Positions 15,970 to 24,412 of a stretch of DNA of 64,000 bases are shown here, one piece after another. The notes under the pieces were generated by a model, which was not told where the DNA came from, made no database searches, and worked only from the letters and a program-made list of their open reading frames with translations. This stretch comes from Candidatus Bathyarchaeota archaeon (GTDB lineage: Archaea; Thermoproteota; Bathyarchaeia; Bathyarchaeales; Bathycorpusculaceae): positions 99,995-163,994 of the forward strand of contig JAOZHW010000003.1 of assembly GCA_026014685.1 (NCBI GenBank). The letters run 5' to 3'. The position numbers and the translations under genes are program-made. Each line of letters opens with the position of its first letter. Position 1 is the first letter of the stretch.

Positions 15970-18249
15970 GTGGGGGAAACAATCAAAGACCGACTTGGCA
16001 ATGTCTTTAGCAGGCTTGGAATAAACCTTAGCCACGGCACAATCCTTGTATACGCAACACTCATCTTGATTTTCTTCATCGCGTTCACTATCCGCATGTT
16101 GCCTCTCCGCTGGGAAAACCTATCTGCAGGAACCTCGCTGCTAAACGAGTTCGACCCCTACTACCAACTCAGCATCACACGGCACATGTTAGATTACGGT
16201 TTGCTTTCTCCGTATTATCCGACCGCTTGGATTGACACAATGAAGTGGTATCCAAACGGGTTAGACATGTCCAGTTCGTTACCTGCTTTACCCGCAACCG
16301 CAGCAGTACTATACAGTATTGTTTCAGTCTTTGGGCACTTCGATTTGATGACTTTCTGTGCAATACTGCCCGCATTCATGGCCGCACTTTCCTGCTTTAT
16401 CATATACCTCTTAGGAAAAGATATGGGCGGGCGCGGAGTTGGCTTATTTGCAGCTTTATTCTTGGCACTGGTGCCTTCTTTTCTGCAGAGAAGCTCACTG
16501 GGTTTCTTCGACACAGAAGTTCCAGGTGTTCTTGGTTTAGTTTTATTCATGTTCCTCTTTATGCGTTCACTTGACGGGAACCGTTCACTCAAAGCCTCAC
16601 TGCTCTATTCAGTGGGCGCTGGTTTAGCTTTAGCCTACTTCATAATGGGCTGGGGTGCAGCGTACTTCGTCATCGGCTTATCTGTCCTATTCGTATTCGT
16701 CTTAGTTCTGCTGAAACGGTACAGCCAAAGAATGCTCATCAACTACAGCATAACCTTCGGCTTAGCGTTAATGATCGGTACCAAAGTACCCTATCTGGGC
16801 TTAAACTACCTCACTTCAGGCGCAATTCTGCCTGTTGCAGCGGTCTTTGTGGTTTTGATTGTGGCAGAACTGTTGCGCAATAACATATCTGCAAAAAGCA
16901 AACTATACCTCATAATTGCCTCCATAGTTGCAATAGTCGGCGCAGTTGCCGCTTTAGGCCTAACAGGCGCACTTAGCAGCCTCGCAGGCAAATTCATCAC
17001 AGTTCTAGACCCATTCATCAGGGCTGCCTCACCCTTGGTCGATTCAGTAGCTGAGCAAAGAATCTCTGCATGGGGCAATCTCTACGTGGAATTCGGAATC
17101 AGCATACTCTTCTTCCTAATAGGTTTGTACTTCACTGTTAAGAAACCTACAAACCGAAACATCTTCCTCCTCCTATTCGCAGTAACCTCACTATACTTCG
17201 CTAACTCCATGGTGCGCTTACTGGTGCTTCTGGGTCCTGCATTCGCCATAATCGCGGGAATAGGCATCATGGGTATGGTTAAGCCCTTCGTTAATCAACT
17301 GCATGAAGCTTCAAGAGCCATGGTTAAATCTAAACGTAAAATGCTACGTGTCAGCAAAGAATACAGCGGATTTGCCATCATACTCATATTCCTGATTTTG
17401 ATAACCAACTTTGCGTTTTCACCTCAGACAGGCGGTATGCCACGGTCAGTGTCACAAGCCTTTACACCGACTGCTATCAGCAGTTCAAGCCTTCCATTAG
17501 GCGGAGCAGGACTCACCGACAACGTGGACACATGGCTTAACGCCATCCAGTGGCTAAACAATAATGCGAAACGAAGCGACGTCGTCGTGAGTTGGTGGGA
17601 CTATGGTAACTGGCTAAGTGACCTTGGAAACGTAACAACACTGGCAGACAACACCACAGTTAACGCTACACAGATCGAAAACATCGGGTTCATGTTCATG
17701 TCTAACGAGAACCAATGCCTAAACATGATCACCAAAAGCTACGGTCAAGAACGAGTGAAATACATCGCGGTATTCACCACCGTTTACGCTTACCAAGCTG
17801 GCACAAACCAATACATCCTATACCCCTATTCGTATGGTGACGAGAGCAAATGGGTTTGGATGGCCAGAATCTCCTCACAAGGCATGGACCGCCTCATCCA
17901 GCAAGGCTACATAGACGAAGCAAACGCATGGTACGATTCAACCGATAAACGGGCAGAAAGCTACTTCGGTGCATCCAACCAAACAACTGGCATGTGGGAT
18001 TGGAACGCTAAAGGCCAAAACAGCGTAATATACGAACTGTTGGGTTACGCTAGAACAACATACGCCACCAGAGTCTCAGCCACCGGAACCTACACCGTGA
18101 CCCCAGACATAACCGTGGCTGCACCGAAATACTTCAAAGAAGCCTACTTCGCAGGACTCGACATCGCACCCAACCAATACAGCGGCTTAATCCCAATCGT
18201 AGCAATCTATCAGATTGACTGGGCAGCATACAACGCAGCCAACCCTTAA
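15970..18249 (+). CDS. aglB: Dolichyl-phosphooligosaccharide-protein glycotransferase AglB (STT3)
   Basis: It is the catalytic membrane subunit that transfers a lipid-linked glycan to Asn in N-x-S/T sequons outside the cell. The N-terminal half has about 11-13 TM segments. A first acidic metal-binding motif lies in the EL1 loop (NEFDPYYQLS) and a second in GFFDTEVPG. The C-terminal soluble domain contains the WWDYG signature (VSWWDYGNW). A DSVAEQR segment corresponds to the EL5 SVSE/TIXE motif. At 759 residues it is typical. It starts at GTG and is followed after 24 nt by a GT4-type phosphotransferase of the same pathway. Confidence 0.92.
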   Translation: MGETIKDRLGNVFSRLGINLSHGTILVYATLILIFFIAFTIRMLPLRWENLSAGTSLLNEFDPYYQLSITRHMLDYGLLSPYYPTAWIDTMKWYPNGLDMSSSLPALPATAAVLYSIVSVFGHFDLMTFCAILPAFMAALSCFIIYLLGKDMGGRGVGLFAALFLALVPSFLQRSSLGFFDTEVPGVLGLVLFMFLFMRSLDGNRSLKASLLYSVGAGLALAYFIMGWGAAYFVIGLSVLFVFVLVLLKRYSQRMLINYSITFGLALMIGTKVPYLGLNYLTSGAILPVAAVFVVLIVAELLRNNISAKSKLYLIIASIVAIVGAVAALGLTGALSSLAGKFITVLDPFIRAASPLVDSVAEQRISAWGNLYVEFGISILFFLIGLYFTVKKPTNRNIFLLLFAVTSLYFANSMVRLLVLLGPAFAIIAGIGIMGMVKPFVNQLHEASRAMVKSKRKMLRVSKEYSGFAIILIFLILITNFAFSPQTGGMPRSVSQAFTPTAISSSSLPLGGAGLTDNVDTWLNAIQWLNNNAKRSDVVVSWWDYGNWLSDLGNVTTLADNTTVNATQIENIGFMFMSNENQCLNMITKSYGQERVKYIAVFTTVYAYQAGTNQYILYPYSYGDESKWVWMARISSQGMDRLIQQGYIDEANAWYDSTDKRAESYFGASNQTTGMWDWNAKGQNSVIYELLGYARTTYATRVSATGTYTVTPDITVAAPKYFKEAYFAGLDIAPNQYSGLIPIVAIYQIDWAAYNAANP

Positions 18250-18273
18250 ATTAACTGAACAGGAAGCGGCAAA

Positions 18274-19137
18274 TTGTTCCCCAAGGTTCCCGACCAACAC
18301 AAAGTTGGTCGTCCCCTAGTACCTAACGGTTTAGGCGTTTTCTACGTCCTATTCACAACCGTTTATCTTTTCTTAGTGTATTTTTTGCAGCAGAGTTCCC
18401 ACCCTGAACCAGTTTCCGCAGCTTTCACTTTAGCTGCTTGCGTCTTGTTCGGCGGGTTTATGGGGATGATGGATGACTGGATAGATTTGAAGTGGCGCTA
18501 CAAGGCTTTTATGCCGCTGATTGCTGCTTTGCCCCTGATTTACTACGCACAGTTCATACATGCAAGAACATCAATTACTTTGCCTTTCATAGGTATCATC
18601 GACTTCGGTGTGCTATACTTCTACCTAATAATCCCCTTAATCGTCATGATAGTTACCAACACCGTAAACCAACTTGGCGGATTAAACGGATTAGAAACAC
18701 TCTGCCCCGCCATAGTCATCGCAGGCCTGATGGTGTTTTCTCCAAACTGGCTCCTCATGGTGGGGCCCCTGCTGTTCTGGCTCGTGCTTGCAGCCCTGAA
18801 CCTGTCAGGAAAAATCTTTGTCGGTAACACAGGCTCGTTTGCTATAGGCATGACTATCGCGGCTTTCGCTATCCTCTCCGACATGAAAGTCAACCTCATA
18901 ATCTCCATAATACCTTTCATATTCAACAGCTCAATCATCCTGCTTTCCGTGTTCTTCACCCGCAAGAAAGCCTCAGTTAGTTTTGACGGCAAAAAACTGT
19001 GCTCAGACAGCATGAGAAGCTTAGTTACTGTGATAACGTACAAGCGACCTATGAGTGAACGGCGGGTTGTGGCAGTGATTGCTGCTCTTGTCGCTGTCTT
19101 CACCCTCATAGGTTTGTTATTACAAGTTCTCTCATAG
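18274..19137 (+). CDS. Glycosyl-1-phosphate transferase (MraY/WecA/AglH family), N-terminally short
   Basis: It is a polytopic enzyme that joins UDP-linked GlcNAc-1-P (or another HexNAc-1-P) to dolichyl phosphate, starting N-glycan assembly. The catalytic motifs are complete: MMDDWIDLKWRYK, NTVNQLGGLNGLE and GNTGSFAIG. At 287 residues it is shorter than usual. The TTG start follows AGGA, and an in-frame TGA at 18256 blocks extension, so the expected first TM helix is missing while the VGRPLVPNGLG loop is kept. The position after aglB supports the pathway role. Confidence 0.8.
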   Translation: MFPKVPDQHKVGRPLVPNGLGVFYVLFTTVYLFLVYFLQQSSHPEPVSAAFTLAACVLFGGFMGMMDDWIDLKWRYKAFMPLIAALPLIYYAQFIHARTSITLPFIGIIDFGVLYFYLIIPLIVMIVTNTVNQLGGLNGLETLCPAIVIAGLMVFSPNWLLMVGPLLFWLVLAALNLSGKIFVGNTGSFAIGMTIAAFAILSDMKVNLIISIIPFIFNSSIILLSVFFTRKKASVSFDGKKLCSDSMRSLVTVITYKRPMSERRVVAVIAALVAVFTLIGLLLQVLS

Positions 19138-19221
19138 AGCTATTTTACTGAGTTAAATTTTTGTTTTGAACTCCTCTGTGCAATTAGTCATTCTGTGCTT
19201 TCAGTTTTTTGCCCTTTTAGT

Positions 19222-19304
19222 GGGCGCATACGTTTCCGTATCCGTACCTGCTGGAATCACGCGACGTCTCAAAGCTGACCTCCCCTCCCTTATATAAAGA
19301 ACAA
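19222..19304. repeat. Dispersed intergenic element, copy A
   Basis: This 83-bp element matches 44182-44264 at 79 of 83 positions. It begins GGGCGC, has a small hairpin (ATACG 19228-19232 / CGTAT 19237-19241), a middle part with CGCGACGTCTC, and ends CTGACCTCCCCTCCCTTATA followed by TAAAGAAC. The end looks like a BRE/TATA promoter on the plus strand, and FEN1 lies 145 nt downstream. It is preceded by a T-rich tract and GCCC/GGGC arms. The rest of the 19138-19448 gap has no gene that I can support. Confidence 0.75.
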
Positions 19305-19448
19305 AAGTCACGGCAAGCGTGATTATGTGGGCAAAAGAGGTTTTTCTTTCTTTTGGGAAAAAGCAAAAAGCACCTGAGAAGGTAGCTTATTGCGTCGATT
19401 CGCAAACCTCTTTAACTTGTGTTTTCCTATGCTTTGTGTGGTGTCCTT

Positions 19449-20477
19449 TTGGGCGTAAACTTCAAAGACCTCATACCAAAAACCCCAATCAAACTCGAAG
19501 ACCTTTCAGGCAAAATAATAGCCATAGACGCATACAACGCCATCTACCAGTTTCTCAGCATTATACGCCAACCAGACGGCACCCCCCTAAAGGACAGCAC
19601 AGGCAAAATCACCAGCCACTTAAGCGGTCTCTTCTACCGCACAAGCAACCTCGTCGAAATGGGATTAAAACCCGTCTACGTTTTCGACGGCGAATCTCCA
19701 GTGCTCAAGGCAGCAGAGATTGAACGCCGCCGCCAAATCAAAGTAGAAGCCGCTATTCGTTACGAAAAAGCCGTAAAAGAAGGCAAACCCGAAGAAGCCC
19801 GCATGTATGCACAGGCTTCAACGACCATGAAGGACTACATGTTAGATGAAAGCCAGAAGCTACTGGGGTTGATGGGGTTACCGTGGGTGCAGGCGCCAAG
19901 CGAAGGTGAAGCCCAAGCCGCCCATATGACGCGGAAAGGCATTGCGGATTACTGTGCCAGCCAAGACTACGACAGTCTCCTCTTTGGAGCGCCGAGGTTA
20001 CTGCGTAATGTTACGATTTCTGGTAGAAGAAGGCGGGGCAAAGTGTTCATCGAAGTTGTGCCCGAAGTGGTTGAACTCTCCAAGGCATTGAGTGAATGCG
20101 GGTTAACCTACGAACAGCTAATCGACGTCGGCATCTTAATCGGCACCGACTTTAACCCAGACGGCATCGAAGGCATCGGCCCCAAAACCGCCCTCAAACT
20201 CATCCGTCAACACGGCACCATAGAAGCCGCCTTACCCTACATCAAAAACGCCACTTTCCCATGTGAACCCAACCAAATCAGAGAAATCTTTCTCCACCCC
20301 AAAGTTACCGACAACTACAAGCTCGAATGGAGAGACCCTGACGAGCAGGGCATCATCGACTTTATGTGTCGCGAGAAAGAGTTCGGCGAGGAACGCATCA
20401 AAAAATCCCTTGAACGGATGACTACAGGTAGCAAGAAGCAGAAGGGAAAGGTTTCGCTGGAAAAATGGTTCGGCTAG
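19449..20477 (+). CDS. fen: Flap endonuclease FEN1
   Basis: It is a structure-specific nuclease that removes 5' flaps during Okazaki fragment maturation and repair. The TTG at 19449 gives the conserved archaeal N-terminus GVNFKDLIPK and a 342-residue protein. Metal ligands sit in IAIDAYNAIYQFL, VYVFDGESP, PSEGEAQAA, SQDYDSLLFG and GTDFNPDGIEGIGPKTAL (helix-hairpin-helix). The C-terminal GKVSLEKWFG is a PCNA-interacting peptide (QxxLxxWF-like). An upstream in-frame ATG at 19419 would add ten atypical residues and is less likely. Confidence 0.92.
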   Translation: MGVNFKDLIPKTPIKLEDLSGKIIAIDAYNAIYQFLSIIRQPDGTPLKDSTGKITSHLSGLFYRTSNLVEMGLKPVYVFDGESPVLKAAEIERRRQIKVEAAIRYEKAVKEGKPEEARMYAQASTTMKDYMLDESQKLLGLMGLPWVQAPSEGEAQAAHMTRKGIADYCASQDYDSLLFGAPRLLRNVTISGRRRRGKVFIEVVPEVVELSKALSECGLTYEQLIDVGILIGTDFNPDGIEGIGPKTALKLIRQHGTIEAALPYIKNATFPCEPNQIREIFLHPKVTDNYKLEWRDPDEQGIIDFMCREKEFGEERIKKSLERMTTGSKKQKGKVSLEKWFG

Positions 20478-20478
20478 T

Positions 20479-20619
20479 TTATTGGCTGAACTGTTTGCAG
20501 ATGCATCCTAGTACTGTACATTCTCTGTCTTTTCTGTGGCTGCCTCTTGGGTGCCCGCAGTTTGAGCATTTTTTGAGGACTGTTTCGATGGTTGCGTCTC
20601 GATTCAGCAGAGCACTCAC
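20479..20619 (-). CDS. Small cysteine/histidine-rich zinc-binding protein
   Basis: This 46-residue protein starts at GTG 20619 behind a good GAGGT Shine-Dalgarno 7 nt upstream. The core is CSNCGHPRGSHRKDREC followed by GCICKQF, giving C-x2-C, two histidines, and C-x4-C-x-C. This is the pattern of small archaeal zinc fingers with a CxxCGH...H...C.C ending. It lies 23 nt after glmS on the same strand and is probably in its transcript. It ends one base beyond the convergent FEN1 stop. The role is unknown. Confidence 0.7.
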   Translation of the reverse strand: MSALLNRDATIETVLKKCSNCGHPRGSHRKDRECTVLGCICKQFSQ

Positions 20620-20642
20620 TTTATCGACCTCAAAATTGGGGG

Positions 20643-22472
20643 TTACTTGACTGTAACTGACTTCGCCAAGTTTCGGGGCATATCTGGGTTGAGGCCTTTT
20701 TCAACAGCAACATAATATGCCAGCAACTGAAGTGGCACTGCATAGGGAATTGGGGAGAGCACGGCGGGGATGCCTTTGGGGACTTCGACGTAGTCGTCTG
20801 CGAGGGATTTGATTTCTTGGTCGCCTTCCTCGATGATGGCTAAGATGTGGGCGCCGCGGGCTTTCATCTCCATGATGTTGCCGATTACAGTTCGGTGAGT
20901 GTCATCCTTGGGGCATACGAACACGACCGGGAAGCCGTCTTCGATGAGGCTGATGGGGCCATGTTTGCTTTCGCCAGCGGGGAACGCTATTGAGGGGATG
21001 TAGGCGATTTCCATGAGTTTGAGTCTGCCCTCAAACGCGGTGGCGGTGCTTATGCCTCTGCCCAAGTAGAAGAAGATTTTTGCGTCTGCGTATTTTTTGG
21101 CTAAGCCTTTGATTTTTTCTTCTTGAGTCGTTACGATTGTGTTGACCATTTCTGGGAGGAGTTGGAGTTTTGCTTCTAGGCAGTCGATTTCGTCCTGCGA
21201 AATTTTACCCCGCTTCTTAGCCAACTTGAGCGCCAACTGCGCGAGCACGCTGAGTTGGGAGGTGAAGGTTTTGGTTGCTGCGACGCCGATTTCTGGGCCT
21301 GCTTGTGTGCCGATGTAGACTCGGCTGATGCGTGTGAGGCTGGAGCCGATGACGTTGGTTAAGCTGAGGATGGTTGCTGCACGTTGCTGGGCACAGCTAA
21401 CGGCGGCGATGGTGTCCGCGGTTTCGCCTGACTGGCTCACCGCGAGGATGGTGCTGTCGATGTTGACGGATTTGCCATGTTGCTCCAAGAATTCAGAAGC
21501 ATAAACGGGGTATGTTGGTAGAAACGCCAGTTTGGAGAACATGTATGATGCGGCGAGGCAGGCGTGGTAGCTGGTTCCGCAAGCCACCAAAAACACCTCG
21601 TTCGCGCGGTCAAGAAATGTTGAGAGAAGGTCAAGGTAGTGGTCTTGGATACGCAGGGTGTTGCGGAGCACTTCGGGCTGCTCATGGATCTCTTTTATCA
21701 TGAAATGCGGGTACCCTTGCTTTACCGCCATCTCAGGAGTCCAATCCACAGTAATGGGTTCACGTGTGATTTGGCTGCCGTCGGAGATTTTTTTGATTTC
21801 GTATCCGTCTGCCTTTAGGACGACGAGTTCGCCGTTGTTGATCATGACGGCTTTGTTTGTTACTTCCAAAAACGCTGGGATGTCTGAAGCGCAGAAAACG
21901 CCGTGCCCGTTGATGCCTAAAACCAGTGGGCTTTCATTTCTGGCGCAGATGATTTTGTCAGGTTCACGTGTGGAGAGGATGGCGAATGCGTAGGAGCCTT
22001 CAACACGTTTGAGGCTTTCGTGTACGGCTTGCTCAAAAGATAGTTTGGGGTTTTGTTTGAGGGTTTCCTCGATGAGGTGCGCCATGACTTCGGTGTCGGT
22101 TTTGGACACGAAGGTGTGGCCGAGGTTTGTGAGTTCTGATTTTAATTCAAGAAAGTTTTCGATGATGCCGTTGTGTACGACGACGATTTCGCCTGTGCAG
22201 TCTGTGTGGGGGTGGCTGTTGACTTTGAGGGGGGCACCGTGGGTTGCCCAGCGGGTGTGACCGACTCCTATGGTCCCCGGTAGATCATCGAGGTTTAGGA
22301 TTTTGTGGACTTCGTCGATTTTGCCGCTGTCTTTTTTTAGGTGGACGGTGCCGTTGCTTATGGTGGCGATGCCGACTGAGTCATATCCGCGGTATTCGAG
22401 TCTTTTTAGGGAAGAATGAATTAGGGGGGCTGCTGTGCCGTCTTTTAGAATGCAACCAAATATTCCACACAT
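20643..22472 (-). CDS. glmS: Glutamine-fructose-6-phosphate aminotransferase (isomerizing)
   Basis: It makes glucosamine-6-phosphate, the entry point to UDP-GlcNAc used by the N-glycan enzymes encoded nearby. The mature N-terminal nucleophile is Cys2 (MCGIFGC), followed by a class II glutamine amidotransferase domain (about 1-220; TDTEVMAHLIEE). Two SIS sugar-isomerase domains (CGTSYHA, SQSGETADT, GRGISTA) follow. The C-terminus NLAKSVTVK is the family signature. At 609 residues it is full length. A TATA-like CCTTATAACC near 22532 (minus) may drive it. No ribozyme was seen. Confidence 0.95.
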   Translation of the reverse strand: MCGIFGCILKDGTAAPLIHSSLKRLEYRGYDSVGIATISNGTVHLKKDSGKIDEVHKILNLDDLPGTIGVGHTRWATHGAPLKVNSHPHTDCTGEIVVVHNGIIENFLELKSELTNLGHTFVSKTDTEVMAHLIEETLKQNPKLSFEQAVHESLKRVEGSYAFAILSTREPDKIICARNESPLVLGINGHGVFCASDIPAFLEVTNKAVMINNGELVVLKADGYEIKKISDGSQITREPITVDWTPEMAVKQGYPHFMIKEIHEQPEVLRNTLRIQDHYLDLLSTFLDRANEVFLVACGTSYHACLAASYMFSKLAFLPTYPVYASEFLEQHGKSVNIDSTILAVSQSGETADTIAAVSCAQQRAATILSLTNVIGSSLTRISRVYIGTQAGPEIGVAATKTFTSQLSVLAQLALKLAKKRGKISQDEIDCLEAKLQLLPEMVNTIVTTQEEKIKGLAKKYADAKIFFYLGRGISTATAFEGRLKLMEIAYIPSIAFPAGESKHGPISLIEDGFPVVFVCPKDDTHRTVIGNIMEMKARGAHILAIIEEGDQEIKSLADDYVEVPKGIPAVLSPIPYAVPLQLLAYYVAVEKGLNPDMPRNLAKSVTVK

Positions 22473-22643
22473 ACGCTTTACGTGCCTTTTGATTGATGTT
22501 TGGGTATGGTGAGGTGAATTTTGGTTATAAGGTTTCTTAATAATGGACTGCGACTGCTAAAAAAAATGTTTTATGGGTTGTCTTGGTTTTTGCTGTGAAT
22601 ATTACTATTTGCTACAGTTGGCAAGGTTGGAAATCTGTAACCA

Positions 22644-22652
22644 TTATAAATA
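22644..22652 (+). promoter_or_regulatory. TATA box of the HTH/S-layer-like gene
   Basis: TTATAAATA lies about 32-40 nt before the ATG at 22684, which is the expected archaeal spacing for a short leader. Confidence 0.5.
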
Positions 22653-22683
22653 AATTTTTTATAGTAGCGCAGACGTTAAAGCA

Positions 22684-23655
22684 ATGAACAACATGACCAA
22701 AAAACTCCTCCTCAAAGACGACGGCAAAACCCAACAAATCAAAGACATCACCATACTAAACGACTCACAAAAACTCAAAAACATCCTCGGCCCCCTCAGC
22801 TGGAAAATCCTCACCCTACTCTCAACCAAAGAAATGTACCCCCTCGAAATCGCCAAACACCTCGACATCCACGAACAAAAAGTCTACTATCACATCCGCA
22901 AACTCGCCAAAGCAGGAGCCATAACCGTCACAAAAGAAGAAAACAAAAAAGGCGCCACAGCAAAATACTACAAAACCGCCTCATCCGCATTTGGCATAGA
23001 ATTCCCCGAAGGCTACAGAGCCATACAAAACCTCTGCACACTGGGAGTAAGTGACCAACTGCAAGGATTCTTCAAAGAATTCATAAAAGACGGAACCTTC
23101 AACGGCAAAATCGTCGTCGGCAGCCCCCAACCACACGGCCCATTCAAAACCAGCGCACGCGACGGCCACTACGCCGCACATTTGGCGTTGTTTTTGGGGC
23201 AGTTCGCCAAGTTGCCTTCTGAATTCGCGGTTAAACTCGACGTTGACGTCAAAGTGGAGAAAGAGGAAAAAAACAACCTAATTTTGGTCGGCGGTCCCGG
23301 AACGAACCTCTTAACGCAGGAAATCAATGAGCACCTGCCAATCAAGTTTATTATGCAGTCGTCTCAGCAGGGCTTCTTGCTGGGCGGTCTCTCTTCTTCT
23401 AAGACTGGACAAGTTTACACCTCCGACGTGTCGGGGTTAGTTGCCAAAATAGTGAACCCATGGGATAGCACCAAACGTATCGTGATTTTAGCGGGCAACA
23501 AAGCTGTAGGAACAAAAGCCTGCGTCATCGCCCTCACGAACCTTTGGCAGAAAACGCTTGAAAAATATAAGGGCGAAGACACGTTTGCTGTGGTTATCGT
23601 TGGGTTTGATTTAGATGGCGACGGCAAAGTCGATTCAATCGAGGTACGTGAGTGA
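22684..23655 (+). CDS. ArsR-type winged-helix protein with S-layer-like C-terminal domain
   Basis: An N-terminal winged helix (about residues 35-95; LEIAKHLDIHEQKVYYHIRK) is followed by a domain with GSPQPHGPF, LVGGPGTNLLTQEI and GNKAVGTKACVIALTNL. This resembles the archaeal S-layer C-terminal module found in some regulators. The last residues DLDGDGKVDSIE look like a Ca-binding DxDxDG loop. There is no signal peptide or TM segment, so it is cytoplasmic and probably DNA-binding. A DUF371 gene follows 3 nt downstream. The target genes are unknown. Confidence 0.68.
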   Translation: MNNMTKKLLLKDDGKTQQIKDITILNDSQKLKNILGPLSWKILTLLSTKEMYPLEIAKHLDIHEQKVYYHIRKLAKAGAITVTKEENKKGATAKYYKTASSAFGIEFPEGYRAIQNLCTLGVSDQLQGFFKEFIKDGTFNGKIVVGSPQPHGPFKTSARDGHYAAHLALFLGQFAKLPSEFAVKLDVDVKVEKEEKNNLILVGGPGTNLLTQEINEHLPIKFIMQSSQQGFLLGGLSSSKTGQVYTSDVSGLVAKIVNPWDSTKRIVILAGNKAVGTKACVIALTNLWQKTLEKYKGEDTFAVVIVGFDLDGDGKVDSIEVRE

Positions 23656-23658
23656 GTA

Positions 23659-24093
23659 ATGGCACCCAAAAAAGTAGTTGAAGTCATTCATGCGTTTGGT
23701 CACCCAAACATTCGGGCAAGTCACCAGACCACATTCATGATCACCAAGGAGCGTAATGTAACCCAAAGAGGGGACTGCATCGTGGCGGTAGATGCGGACA
23801 AGTCAGTGGCTGATTTAAGTAAAGAATTCAAAAGTGCCCTGCGTCAGCCAAACGCTAAATTAACCATAGAATTCGAAGTGGACGGTTTAGTGGGGCAAAT
23901 AAACGCTTTTGGTTCTCCAGAGTTGACGTTAGATCACCCAAACGATTTGGTGATACGGAAAAGCGAATTCTTCTCAGATAGAACCTTAGCTGTAAAAGCT
24001 GACAAGTCATCCAGCGACATCTCAAGAGCAGTTGTGGAGAAACTAAAAAACCCAAAACAGCAAGTCACCTTAACCTTAACGGTAGAAGCCTAA
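23659..24093 (+). CDS. DUF371 family protein
   Basis: The 144-residue protein belongs to the archaeal DUF371 family. It shows HPNIRASHQTTFMITKE and the RGDCIVAVDADKS segment that defines the family, with a repeat of the DHPNDLVIRKS type in the second half. The function is unknown; the fold is a small beta-rich domain. It lies three bases after the winged-helix gene and is probably co-transcribed. It is convergent with a small membrane protein 4 nt away. Confidence 0.82.
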   Translation: MAPKKVVEVIHAFGHPNIRASHQTTFMITKERNVTQRGDCIVAVDADKSVADLSKEFKSALRQPNAKLTIEFEVDGLVGQINAFGSPELTLDHPNDLVIRKSEFFSDRTLAVKADKSSSDISRAVVEKLKNPKQQVTLTLTVEA

Positions 24094-24097
24094 CCGA

Positions 24098-24298
24098 TTA
24101 GGGCTGTGTCAGCACCATGTAGTAGGTTGTCAAAGCTGCCGCTGCTGTGAAAGCCATCAACCCGCCAAACGATGCAGCGTTATTTGCCATTGTTTGACCC
24201 ACGGCTATTAGGGCAACAAAAACTGCATAGAGGGTTAAGATAGTGGATTTTAGAACCAAGAGTTTCTTTCGGTTTAGTCTTTGTTCTTCATTTGGCAT
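24098..24298 (-). CDS. Small two-TM membrane protein
   Basis: The protein has 66 residues from the ATG at 24298, with a basic N-terminus (NEEQRLNRKK) and two hydrophobic helices (about 15-37 and 43-63). A TTG at 24307 would add three residues. No family is recognised. It stands alone between convergent DUF371 and the rtcA-trm5 pair. Confidence 0.5.
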   Translation of the reverse strand: MPNEEQRLNRKKLLVLKSTILTLYAVFVALIAVGQTMANNAASFGGLMAFTAAAALTTYYMVLTQP

Positions 24299-24412
24299 CT
24301 GAACCAACTGGGGTCACCGAGTAGGTTGTATGGCTAAGGCGGTTATAGCCCTACCATTAAGAGCTTAGACTCTAAGACTTAGAGGAGGCAACCAAGCTGA
24401 CAAACAGAACTT

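Noticed and set aside
18621-19109. 162-codon minus-strand frame
   Set aside because: It is antisense to the phosphotransferase gene, whose catalytic motifs are clear.
20465-20650. 61-codon plus-strand frame after FEN1
   Set aside because: The opposite strand encodes a better supported 46-residue zinc-binding protein.
22473-22683. glmS ribozyme or other leader structure upstream of glmS
   Set aside because: No ribozyme core could be recognised; the gap holds only AT-rich promoter-like sequence.
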